From NCBI GenBank assembly GCA_019420305.1, contig JAHZHL010000018.1:1-44103 (forward strand): 44,103 bases of DNA, written 5' to 3'. Position numbers and translations under genes: made by a program. This DNA is from Bacillota bacterium (GTDB lineage: Bacteria > Bacillota > Clostridia > Peptostreptococcales > Anaerovoracaceae). Positions 31,228 through 38,750 of this stretch are shown one piece after another. The notes beneath the pieces were generated by a model. The model was not told the DNA's origin and did no database searches. It saw nothing but the letters and a program-made list of their open reading frames with translations. The stretch's first letter is position 1. Each line of letters starts with the position of its first letter.

Positions 31228-31240
31228 AGGTCTCACGCTC

Positions 31241-31729
31241 ATGAATACTTTAACTACACAGGCATGTCTGAGAACATACAATCGCCTGTTCAAGGAAAAT
31301 GACGAACTTTATCATGAAATTGCGCGCTGCTTTGGTTTATCCGACTGCGCTCTCTGGATTTTGTACACCATACGCGAAGAAGAACAAGCTCTCACACAAA
31401 GCGACATCTGTGAGAGTTTATTTCTGCCCAGGCAAACAATTCATTCCGCGATAAAAAAGCTGGAAGAAGAAGGAATGCTGACGCTGCGTTACAAAGAAGG
31501 CAACCGAAAGAACAAAGAACTGGCTCTTACAAAGCAGGGACAGCTTCTGGCGGAACGCACCGCCGATCAGGTAATCGCGGCAGAAGAACGGGCGCTGTCC
31601 CATTTGTCCGAAGCCGAACGCTCCCGGTTCCTCCAGCTCTATCAAAAATACATCAATCAGCTGCGCAAGGAACTGACGGAAATTCAATCCGCTCAATTAT
31701 CCGAATCAGAAACAGGAGGGAAAAAATAA
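31241..31729 (+). CDS. MarR family transcriptional regulator
   Basis: A 162-aa winged-helix repressor. The core helix-turn-helix is TQSDICESLFLPRQTIHSAIKKLEEEGMLT with the wing RYKEGNRKNKELALTKQGQ; flanking helices form the dimer. The start at 31241 follows AAAAGGAGG by 10 nt, just after the operator dyad. It is followed 1 bp later by a MATE exporter, the common arrangement in which a ligand (often the exported drug) releases repression. The ligand is not known. Confidence 0.9.
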   Translation: MNTLTTQACLRTYNRLFKENDELYHEIARCFGLSDCALWILYTIREEEQALTQSDICESLFLPRQTIHSAIKKLEEEGMLTLRYKEGNRKNKELALTKQGQLLAERTADQVIAAEERALSHLSEAERSRFLQLYQKYINQLRKELTEIQSAQLSESETGGKK

Positions 31730-31730
31730 C

Positions 31731-33101
31731 ATGGAACAATCACATAGTCTTACAGAAGGTAAAATTCTCGGCTCCCTGATCCGTTTCGCGCTGCCCGTAT
31801 TTCTGGCGCTGTTTCTTCAGGCCCTGTACGGCGGTGTCGATCTGCTGGTGGTGGGACAATTCGCCCATACAGAGGACGTCTCCGGTGTAAGCAGCGGCAG
31901 CATGCTGATGCAGACCGTAACCATGATTATTACCGGTCTCTCCATGGGGATTACAATTCTGGTGGGCCAGAGAATCGGCGCGCGAAAGCCGGAGGAAGCG
32001 GGCCGCGCCGTCGGAACGGGTATTTGTCTCTTTGCGGTATTTGCCGTTATTCTGACAATCGTCCTCGTCTTCGGTTCCGGCATAATCGCGGAGCTTCTCC
32101 ACGCTCCCAGAGAGGCCTTTGATGAAACCAGCATCTACATCCGCATATGCGGCGCCGGGGCTGTTTTTATCGTAGCCTACAATGTTCTGGGGGCGATTTT
32201 TCGGGGAATCGGCGATTCTAAAATGCCGCTTCTTACCGTAGCGATTGCTTGCGTGCTGAATATTCTCGGAGATCTGCTTTTTGTGGCAGTCTTTCATATG
32301 GGTACCGCCGGAGCCGCGCTGGCGACCGCCATGTCCCAGGCAGTAAGCGTCCTGGTTTCTCTGCTGATCATTCGAAAACGCGCTCTGCCTTTCCGCTTTT
32401 CCAGATCCTACATACGCTTCAATGGATCCATTATTCGCACCGAACTGAAGCTCGGCTCGCCTGTGGCGCTTCAGGAACTGCTGGTCGGCATGTCCTTTCT
32501 GATTATCCAGACGATTGTAAACACCATGGGTGTCATCCCTTCCGCCGGTGTGGGCGTAGCCGAAAAGGTGTGTACGTTCCTCATGCTGGTGCCGTCCGCT
32601 TACATGCAGTCCATGTCCGCCTTTGTGGCGCAGAATATCGGCGCGGGAAGACAAGACCGCGCGAAAAGCGCGCTGGGCTGCGGAATCGCCACCTCTGTCG
32701 CGGTAGGAATTGTCATGGCCGCCCTCGCCTTTTTCTTTGGAAATCTGCTGGCTGCTATCTTTTCGAAAGATCCGCAGGTTATCGCGGCTGCCCACACCTA
32801 TCTGCGCGCCTACGCCATTGACTGTCTCCTGGTTTCCCTGCTTTTCTGTTTTACCGGATACTACAACGGCTGTGGAAAGACGTTCTTCGTTATGATTCAG
32901 GGGATTGTCGGAGCTTTTGGCGTCCGGATTCCGTTCGCTTATCTTATGAGCCAGCTGGCAGGCACCACACTGTTTCATATCGGTCTGGCTACACCGGCAT
33001 CTTCCCTTGTACAGATCATTTTATGCCTGATCATGTTTGTTCATCTCGGCAAAAAGCAAAAACGCAAAGACAAAAAACCTGTTGACAAACAAGCCTCTTA
33101 A
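31731..33101 (+). CDS. MATE family multidrug efflux transporter
   Basis: A 456-aa membrane protein with about 12 hydrophobic helices in two similar halves. The start ILGSLIRFALPVFLALFLQALYGGVDLLVVGQFA and the matching second half QELLVGMSFLIIQTIVNTMG carry the MATE pattern, as does YNVLGAIFRGIGDSKMPLL. It uses Na+ or H+ gradient to export cationic drugs or metabolites. RBS AGGAGGGAAA, 1 bp after the marR stop. Its last codons overlap the -35 and -10 of the leuA promoter. Confidence 0.92.
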   Translation: MEQSHSLTEGKILGSLIRFALPVFLALFLQALYGGVDLLVVGQFAHTEDVSGVSSGSMLMQTVTMIITGLSMGITILVGQRIGARKPEEAGRAVGTGICLFAVFAVILTIVLVFGSGIIAELLHAPREAFDETSIYIRICGAGAVFIVAYNVLGAIFRGIGDSKMPLLTVAIACVLNILGDLLFVAVFHMGTAGAALATAMSQAVSVLVSLLIIRKRALPFRFSRSYIRFNGSIIRTELKLGSPVALQELLVGMSFLIIQTIVNTMGVIPSAGVGVAEKVCTFLMLVPSAYMQSMSAFVAQNIGAGRQDRAKSALGCGIATSVAVGIVMAALAFFFGNLLAAIFSKDPQVIAAAHTYLRAYAIDCLLVSLLFCFTGYYNGCGKTFFVMIQGIVGAFGVRIPFAYLMSQLAGTTLFHIGLATPASSLVQIILCLIMFVHLGKKQKRKDKKPVDKQAS

Positions 33102-33111
33102 CCTTTATACT
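33082..33111 (+). promoter_or_regulatory. Promoter of the leuACD T-box transcript
   Basis: TTGACA (33082-33087), 18-bp spacer, TATACT (33106-33111), inside and just after the end of the MATE gene. Start site near 33118. Confidence 0.7.
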
Positions 33112-33117
33112 AAGAAA

Positions 33118-33360
33118 TAACTTTTGAAATTTCATATTGCTGCGTTGAAGGGAATAAATCAGCACGCAGGGATCTCACAGAGAGCGGCCGGATGGTGGAA
33201 GCGCCGCAGATTCAGAGGCTGGTGTCTCACCCCGGAGCAGAATCTTATGAGCGGGTCTTGGTGATAGCCTTAAGACCAATAAGAGTGGTACCGCGGAAGT
33301 TTGAATGTGAACCTTCGTCTCTTGTGCAGGAATCTGTATAAAAGGCGAAGGTATTTTTAT
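33118..33360 (+). promoter_or_regulatory. T-box riboswitch, probably tRNA-Leu, before leuA
   Basis: The T-box AAGAGTGGTACCGCGG lies at 33281-33296; its TGGT would pair with ACCA of a tRNA with discriminator A, as in leucine tRNAs. Upstream is a long stem I with a likely specifier CTT (33244-33246), a leucine codon followed by A. Downstream, ACCTTCG (33311-33317) and CGAAGGT (33346-33352) make a terminator followed by ATTTTTATT. Uncharged leucine tRNA should favour the antiterminator and leu gene expression. The specifier is read by eye. Confidence 0.93.
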
Positions 33361-33388
33361 TAGGGTAAAGAAAGGAATCAAACTGGAA

Positions 33389-35089
33389 ATGAAAAACTAT
33401 GACAAGTATAAACCGGGTTATTTCCCTCCTCCCGAGGAGTGCCTGGACTGGGTAAAAAAGGATCATATTGAAAAGGCACCCATGTGGTGCAGCGTTGACT
33501 TGAGAGACGGAAACCAGGCGCTCATCGTGCCCATGTCCCTCGAAGAAAAGCTGGAGTTTTTCCAGTTCCTTGTCAAGCTGGGTTTTAAGGAAATTGAAGT
33601 GGGATTTCCGGCTGCTTCGGAAACCGAATATGAATTCCTGCGTCGACTGATCGATGATAACCTGATTCCGGATGATGTCACGGTTCAGGTGCTGACGCAG
33701 TCCAGACGGCACATTATCAAAAAGACCTTTGAGGCCTTGGAAGGCGTAAAGAAAGCCGTTGTGCATCTGTACAACTCCACTTCCGTCGCCCAGCGCGAAC
33801 AGGTTTTCAAAGCCAGCAAAGAAGAAATCACGGAGATCGCGACAAGCGGCGCGAAGCTGATCAAAAAATACGCGGCGAAATATCCGGATACGGAATTTAA
33901 TTTTGAATATTCCCCGGAAAGCTTTACGGGAACGGAAATGGAATTCGCCCGCGATATCTGCAACGCGGTCATCGACATCTGGGAACCGACTCCGCAGCAG
34001 AAGGTTATTATCAACCTCCCGGCAACGGTTTCCATGTCCATGCCCCACATTTACGCCAGCCAGATCGAGTACATGAGCAAGCATCTGCACAATCGGGAAA
34101 ATGTGATTATTTCCCTCCATCCGCACAATGACCGGGGCACCGGCGTCGCGGACGCGGAACTTGGAATCCTGGCAGGCGGAGACCGAATCGAAGGAACGCT
34201 CTTCGGAAACGGCGAACGTACCGGAAATGTGGATATCGTTACATTGGCTATGAATCTGTTCTCCCATGGTGTTGATCCGCAGCTCGACTTTTCCAATATG
34301 CCGGAAGTGGTGGAAATGTACGAACGGTTTACGGATCTCAAGGTACATCCTCGCCAGCCTTACGGCGGGCAGCTGGTATTCGCTGCGTTCTCCGGTTCTC
34401 ATCAGGACGCGATCGCCAAGGGAATGAAGTGGAGAAAGAGCAAGGAGCTTCATCAGTGGACGGTCCCTTACCTGCCAATCGATCCGAAGGACGTCGGACG
34501 GGTCTACGAGGGAGATGTCATCCGCATCAACAGCCAGTCCGGCAAAGGCGGCATCGCGTACATTCTGGAGCGGGACTACGGCTTCGATCTTCCAAAGCCG
34601 ATGCGCGAGGAAGTGGGTTATATGATGAAGGGTATTTCCGACAAGGCGCATAAAGAACTGTCTTCCCAGGAAATCTTCGATGCCTTCAGCAAAGAATATA
34701 TCAACTATTTTGATCCGATTGACATCACGGACGCTACTTTTAAAAAGGTTTCGACTTACAAGTCCGATGATGGTATGATTGTAGATATGCGAGTCGATAT
34801 CGGAGGTGACATTTTTGAGGTCACCGCGGAAGGGAACGGACGGCTCAACGCCATTAACAACGCGTTGAAAAAGACGCCGTACCACTTCGACTACACCCTC
34901 ATCTCATATACGGAGCACGCGCTGGAAACAAGCTCCAGTTCCAAAGCCGCGGCCTATATCTGCATTGAGGACAGCGAAGGCGTGCAGTACTGGGGCGTGG
35001 GGACACATGACGATATCATCCTCGCTTCCGTAAACGCGCTGGTAAGCGCCCTTAACAGAGAAAACCGCATGCACAAATTTGTGAAATAA
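33389..35089 (+). CDS. leuA: 2-isopropylmalate synthase (LeuA type 2)
   Basis: A 566-aa enzyme joining acetyl-CoA and 2-oxoisovalerate, the first step of leucine synthesis. The catalytic RD motif is VDLRDGNQAL (R39, D40 region); the metal site histidines lie in SLHPHNDRGTG. The C-terminal 120 residues (DIGGDIFEVTAEGNGRLNAINNAL onward) form the leucine-feedback domain. Length and start (YKPGYFPPPEECLDWVKKDHI) match the second LeuA type, also found in Actinobacteria and yeast. It is under the T-box; the RBS before the ATG is weak (AAAGAAAGGAATC). Confidence 0.96.
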   Translation: MKNYDKYKPGYFPPPEECLDWVKKDHIEKAPMWCSVDLRDGNQALIVPMSLEEKLEFFQFLVKLGFKEIEVGFPAASETEYEFLRRLIDDNLIPDDVTVQVLTQSRRHIIKKTFEALEGVKKAVVHLYNSTSVAQREQVFKASKEEITEIATSGAKLIKKYAAKYPDTEFNFEYSPESFTGTEMEFARDICNAVIDIWEPTPQQKVIINLPATVSMSMPHIYASQIEYMSKHLHNRENVIISLHPHNDRGTGVADAELGILAGGDRIEGTLFGNGERTGNVDIVTLAMNLFSHGVDPQLDFSNMPEVVEMYERFTDLKVHPRQPYGGQLVFAAFSGSHQDAIAKGMKWRKSKELHQWTVPYLPIDPKDVGRVYEGDVIRINSQSGKGGIAYILERDYGFDLPKPMREEVGYMMKGISDKAHKELSSQEIFDAFSKEYINYFDPIDITDATFKKVSTYKSDDGMIVDMRVDIGGDIFEVTAEGNGRLNAINNALKKTPYHFDYTLISYTEHALETSSSSKAAAYICIEDSEGVQYWGVGTHDDIILASVNALVSALNRENRMHKFVK

Positions 35090-35114
35090 AGCCACAAAAG
35101 GAGGAATTAAAATT

Positions 35115-36377
35115 ATGGGTATGACAATGACACAGAAAATCCTTGCCGCGCACGCCGGCATGGATCACGTGGAAGCCGGCCAGCTAATCCGGGCAAATCT
35201 GGATATGGTTCTGGCAAACGATATCACCGGCCCGGTTGCCATCAACGAATTCGAAAAGGCGGAATTCGATCATGTGTTTGACAAAAGCAAGGTTTCCCTT
35301 GTAATGGACCACTTTACGCCAAACAAGGATATTAAATCCGCGGAGCAGTGCAAGCAGTGCCGCACCTTCGCGAAACGCTTTGATCTGGATAACTTTTATG
35401 ATGTCGGCAACATGGGTATCGAGCACGCGCTGCTTCCGGAAAAGGGCCTTGTGGCCGCCGGAGACGCCATTATCGGAGCTGACTCTCACACCTGCACTTA
35501 TGGCGCTCTGGGAGCATTTTCCACCGGAGTTGGCAGCACCGATCTGGCCGCCGGCATGGCCACCGGCCAGGCGTGGTTTAAAATCCCTTCCGCCCTCAAG
35601 TTTGAACTGAAGGGAAGCCTTCCGGAAAATGTAAGCGGAAAAGACGTGATTCTGCACATTATCGGGATGATCGGCGTGGACGGCGCACTTTACAAGTCTA
35701 TGGAATTTACCGGAGAAGGGGTAAAAAGCCTTTCCATGGACGACCGCCTGTGCATTACAAATATGGCCATCGAAGCCGGCGCGAAAAACGGAATTTTCCC
35801 GGTAGATGAAATTACAGAAGAGTATATGAAGGGGCGTGTAAACCGCCCGTGGAAGAAATATGAAGCCGACGCGGACGCGGTTTATGATGAAGTCTACACC
35901 ATCGACCTGTCCGCCTTGAAGCCGACGGTTTCCTTCCCGCACCTGCCGGAAAACACGAAAACCATCGATGAAGTGGGAGATATTCCGATTCAGCAGGTTG
36001 TTATCGGCTCCTGCACCAACGGACGGCTCAGCGATATGAGAATCGCCGCGGAAATTCTGAAAGGCCGCCATATCCATCCGGACGTGCGCGGAATCATCAT
36101 TCCCGCCACGCAGGAGATCTATAAGGATTGTATAAAGCTCGGCTATCTGGACATCTTTATCGACGCGGGTTGTGTTGTTTCCACTCCGACCTGCGGACCG
36201 TGCCTGGGCGGACATATGGGAATTCTGGCGGCAGGCGAACGCTGTGTCGCTACCACAAACCGGAACTTCGTCGGCAGAATGGGCCATGTAGACAGTGAGG
36301 TATATCTGGCAAGTCCCGCGGTTGCCGCGGCTTCCGCCATTGCCGGAAAAATCAGCGGACCGAAAGGAGGCAGATAA
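35115..36377 (+). CDS. leuC: 3-isopropylmalate dehydratase large subunit
   Basis: A 420-aa aconitase-fold subunit of the archaeal/Clostridial LeuC type. It opens with MTQKILAAHAG; DSHTCTYGALGAF, the Cys ligand in GSCTNGRLSDM and the pair in STPTCGPCLGGH bind the [4Fe-4S] cluster. With LeuD it isomerises 2- to 3-isopropylmalate. RBS AAAGGAGG, 25 bp after leuA. It overlaps no other gene; leuD starts 2 bp later. Confidence 0.96.
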   Translation: MGMTMTQKILAAHAGMDHVEAGQLIRANLDMVLANDITGPVAINEFEKAEFDHVFDKSKVSLVMDHFTPNKDIKSAEQCKQCRTFAKRFDLDNFYDVGNMGIEHALLPEKGLVAAGDAIIGADSHTCTYGALGAFSTGVGSTDLAAGMATGQAWFKIPSALKFELKGSLPENVSGKDVILHIIGMIGVDGALYKSMEFTGEGVKSLSMDDRLCITNMAIEAGAKNGIFPVDEITEEYMKGRVNRPWKKYEADADAVYDEVYTIDLSALKPTVSFPHLPENTKTIDEVGDIPIQQVVIGSCTNGRLSDMRIAAEILKGRHIHPDVRGIIIPATQEIYKDCIKLGYLDIFIDAGCVVSTPTCGPCLGGHMGILAAGERCVATTNRNFVGRMGHVDSEVYLASPAVAAASAIAGKISGPKGGR

Positions 36378-36379
36378 AT

Positions 36380-36862
36380 ATGGACGCGAAAGGAAGAGTA
36401 CATAAATACGGAAACAATGTAGACACGGACGTAATTATTCCCGCCAGACATCTGAACACACAGGATCACAAGGAACTGGCATCCCACTGCATGGAGGATA
36501 TTGATAAAGAGTTTGTCAATAAAGTGAAGGAAGGCGACATCATGGTTGCCGGTGACAACTTCGGCTGCGGCTCCTCCCGGGAGCACGCGCCTATCGCCAT
36601 CAAAGCCAGCGGCATCAGCTGCGTCATTGCCAATACCTTCGCCCGCATCTTTTACCGCAACGCCATCAACATCGGCCTGCCGATTCTGGAGTGCGCCGAA
36701 GCCAGCGAGAAGATTCAGGACGGTGATGAAGTAAGTGTGGACTTCAATACCGGCGTTATCACCAATATCACGAAAAACGAGACGTATCAGGCGCTGCCGT
36801 TTCCGGATTTCATCAAGGATATCATGGCAAAGGGCGGACTGATGAACAGTTTGAAAAAATAA
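36380..36862 (+). CDS. leuD: 3-isopropylmalate dehydratase small subunit
   Basis: A 160-aa swivel-domain subunit. NVDTDVIIPARHL at the start, then DNFGCGSSREHAPIAIKASG and FARIFYRNAINIGLPILE, are diagnostic. The RBS AAAGGAGG lies inside the leuC end, so translation is coupled. It is followed by a strong terminator; leuB is not part of this transcript. Confidence 0.96.
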   Translation: MDAKGRVHKYGNNVDTDVIIPARHLNTQDHKELASHCMEDIDKEFVNKVKEGDIMVAGDNFGCGSSREHAPIAIKASGISCVIANTFARIFYRNAINIGLPILECAEASEKIQDGDEVSVDFNTGVITNITKNETYQALPFPDFIKDIMAKGGLMNSLKK

Positions 36863-36868
36863 ATCGTA

Positions 36869-36906
36869 AAAATACCGGCTGGAAAACCCGGCCGGTATTT
36901 TATTTT
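36869..36906 (+). terminator. Terminator of leuACD
   Basis: AAATACCGGC (36870-36879) and GCCGGTATTT (36891-36900) pair perfectly, followed by TATTTT. Confidence 0.9.
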
Positions 36907-36989
36907 GGAATTCCCCTGAAATTCCATCTATCCCAATTCCCTAATTCACTTTATTTTTTACAACACACACTTTTATCTATCTGACATTC

Positions 36990-37088
36990 TTATTTCTGTG
37001 AAACTTTGTTTTTCACAGCAGCCCCGCAAAATCCGAGCGCAATCACGACTACCGCGGCTGTTCCAAACAACACCTTTTTCATCTTCAT
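36990..37088 (-). CDS. Tiny membrane peptide (32 aa), unknown
   Basis: A 32-aa reading between leuD and leuB on the opposite strand. It starts MKMKKVLFGT, has one hydrophobic helix (about 5-25: VLFGTAAVVVIALGFCGAA) and a basic tail KNKVSQK. AAAGGACAG precedes the ATG, and TATAAT (37132-37137) with a weak -35 TGGATT lies upstream at 17 bp. Such peptides are easily missed; it may also be chance, given its size. No family is recognised. Confidence 0.5.
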   Translation of the reverse strand: MKMKKVLFGTAAVVVIALGFCGAAVKNKVSQK

Positions 37089-37447
37089 ATACTCTGTCCT
37101 TTCTTTTTCCTCTGAATCACTTTATATTCTTATTATACCTGCCAATTATTAACGAATCCATTGATTTATCTTACAAACTTCTTACATTTCTGTAAGTATC
37201 TTATTACAGGCACATGGTCATGTACGGCGGAATACAGATTTTGTCCGCATTCAAACAAAACGCAATATAAATCATTCACTAAACCTGACAATACGCAATG
37301 TAATTAATGTCTAAAAACTGATAATTCACATTTTATATAGTATCCTGCCTGTCACAAACACATCCGGCATCCGTAAGAAACTCTCCTCTCTATCGAAAGG
37401 ATTCCCTCTGACAGCGCGGATGATGCACTCCTGGTTCTATGAAAGAA
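37089..37447. other. AT-rich divergent region ahead of leuB
   Basis: About 360 bases without a gene. It holds the possible promoter of the tiny peptide (37132-37160, minus strand) and a small dyad CTTACA (37181-37186) / TGTAAG (37191-37196). No T-box or leader peptide is seen. The stretch 37200-37447 shows no signal I could name. Confidence 0.4.
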
Positions 37448-37476
37448 TTGCAAAACCTTCCGATTATGTTTATAAT
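37448..37476 (+). promoter_or_regulatory. Promoter of leuB
   Basis: TTGCAA (37448-37453), 17-bp spacer, TATAAT (37471-37476). The leader is about 33 nt, so leuB escapes the T-box that controls leuACD. Confidence 0.75.
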
Positions 37477-37515
37477 AGTTCCATAACCGCAATCACAAAT
37501 AAAGGAGAACAGATT

Positions 37516-38586
37516 ATGAATTACAAAATCGCAGTCGTTCCCGGAGACGGAATCGGCCCTGAAGTCATCGACCAGGCGCTGCGTGTCCTGGATCGGATCG
37601 GAGAAAAATATAACCACACCTTTACTTATACAAAAGTTCTGGCCGGCGGCGCGGCCATTGACGCCACAGGAAAATGCCTGCCCCAGGAAACAATCGACGT
37701 CTGCAAAGCCAGCGACGCTGTTCTGCTGGGAGCGGTCGGCGGCTGGAAATGGGACAACCTGCCCGGTGACGAGCGGCCGGAACGCGCGCTGCTGGGTCTG
37801 CGCAAGGAATTAGGTCTCTTCGCCAATCTGCGCCCCGCCATGCTCTTTGAAGAACTGAGCCAAGCATGCCCTCTCAAGCCGGAAATCATCGAAGGCGGAC
37901 TGGATCTTGTCGTTGTCCGCGAGCTGACCGGAGGAATATACTTTGGAGAAAAAGGCACAAAGGAAACAGAAATGGGACCTGCCGCCTATGACGTGGAGCT
38001 CTATTCTGAAGAAGAAGTACGCCGCATCGCCATCGTCGCCTTTGATATGGCAATGAAGCGGAACAAAAAAGTAACCAGCATTGACAAGGCAAATGTCCTG
38101 GAAAGCTCCCGTCTCTGGAGACGTGTTGTGGCAGAAGTCGCCAAGGATTATCCGGAAGTGGAGCTGAACAACTTATATGTGGATAACGCGGCCATGCAGA
38201 TGGTTCTCAATCCAAAACAGTTTGACGTCATCGTTACCAGCAATATCTTCGGAGATATCCTTTCCGATGAAGCCAGTCAGATTACCGGTTCCATCGGTAT
38301 GCTGCCTTCCGCCAGTCTGGCGAAAGGGAACTTCGGCATGTACGAGCCGGTTCACGGTTCCGCGCCGGATATCGCGGGGCAAAACAAAGCAAATCCGATG
38401 GCAACGATTTTGTCCGCGGCTATGATGCTGCGCTATACCTTTGGCCTGGGCCAGGAAGCCGACGACATTGAAAACGCGGTGAAAAAGGTTCTGTCCGACG
38501 GGTATCGCACTCCGGATCTGATGGCAAACGGAGGGAAGGAAATCGGCACCAAAGAAGCCGGAGAACGGATTACCTCTGCCATTTAA
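37516..38586 (+). CDS. leuB: 3-isopropylmalate dehydrogenase
   Basis: A 356-aa NAD-dependent enzyme making 2-oxoisocaproate, the last special step of leucine synthesis. YKIAVVPGDGIGPEVIDQAL starts it; VVRELTGGIYFG, the arginines of FANLRPA, K and N of TSIDKANVLESSRLWRRV, and NIFGDILSDEASQITGSIGMLPSASL (metal and NAD binding) identify LeuB. The start at 37516 follows AAAGGAGA; in-frame ATGs at 37420 and 37423 lie upstream of the promoter. Single gene, ending at a terminator. Confidence 0.96.
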   Translation: MNYKIAVVPGDGIGPEVIDQALRVLDRIGEKYNHTFTYTKVLAGGAAIDATGKCLPQETIDVCKASDAVLLGAVGGWKWDNLPGDERPERALLGLRKELGLFANLRPAMLFEELSQACPLKPEIIEGGLDLVVVRELTGGIYFGEKGTKETEMGPAAYDVELYSEEEVRRIAIVAFDMAMKRNKKVTSIDKANVLESSRLWRRVVAEVAKDYPEVELNNLYVDNAAMQMVLNPKQFDVIVTSNIFGDILSDEASQITGSIGMLPSASLAKGNFGMYEPVHGSAPDIAGQNKANPMATILSAAMMLRYTFGLGQEADDIENAVKKVLSDGYRTPDLMANGGKEIGTKEAGERITSAI

Positions 38587-38605
38587 TAAAACGTTTCATT
38601 TTTAT

Positions 38606-38640
38606 GCAGCCTCTGACCACAGGGGCTGCTTTTGTGTTCT
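38606..38640 (+). terminator. Terminator of leuB
   Basis: GCAGCCTCTG (38606-38615) and CAGGGGCTGC (38620-38629) pair with one wobble, followed by TTTTGTGTTCTTTTT. Confidence 0.88.
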
Positions 38641-38683
38641 TTTTATTTAACAAAAAATTTACACGCATTTAATCCCTCTGTGG

Positions 38684-38712
38684 TAGACGCGCTGTCAAAT
38701 GCCTTTTATACT
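38684..38712 (+). promoter_or_regulatory. Possible promoter of the EAL-HD gene
   Basis: TAGACG (38684-38689), 17-bp spacer, TATACT (38707-38712); good -10, weak -35. Confidence 0.5.
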
Positions 38713-38750
38713 TCAAAGAAAAAGAATAGATAGCAAAGAAGGTATTGATT

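Noticed and set aside
31740..32978. 412-codon open frame antisense to the MATE gene
   Set aside because: It is a frame shadow of a gene with strong MATE conservation; its product is low-complexity and has no start signal.
33245..34885. 546-codon open frame antisense to leuA
   Set aside because: Length comes from leuA codon use. The leuA frame has full family conservation, and this frame runs into the T-box.
35184..36287. 367-codon open frame antisense to leuC
   Set aside because: Shadow of a well-conserved leuC; no ribosome binding site or domain.
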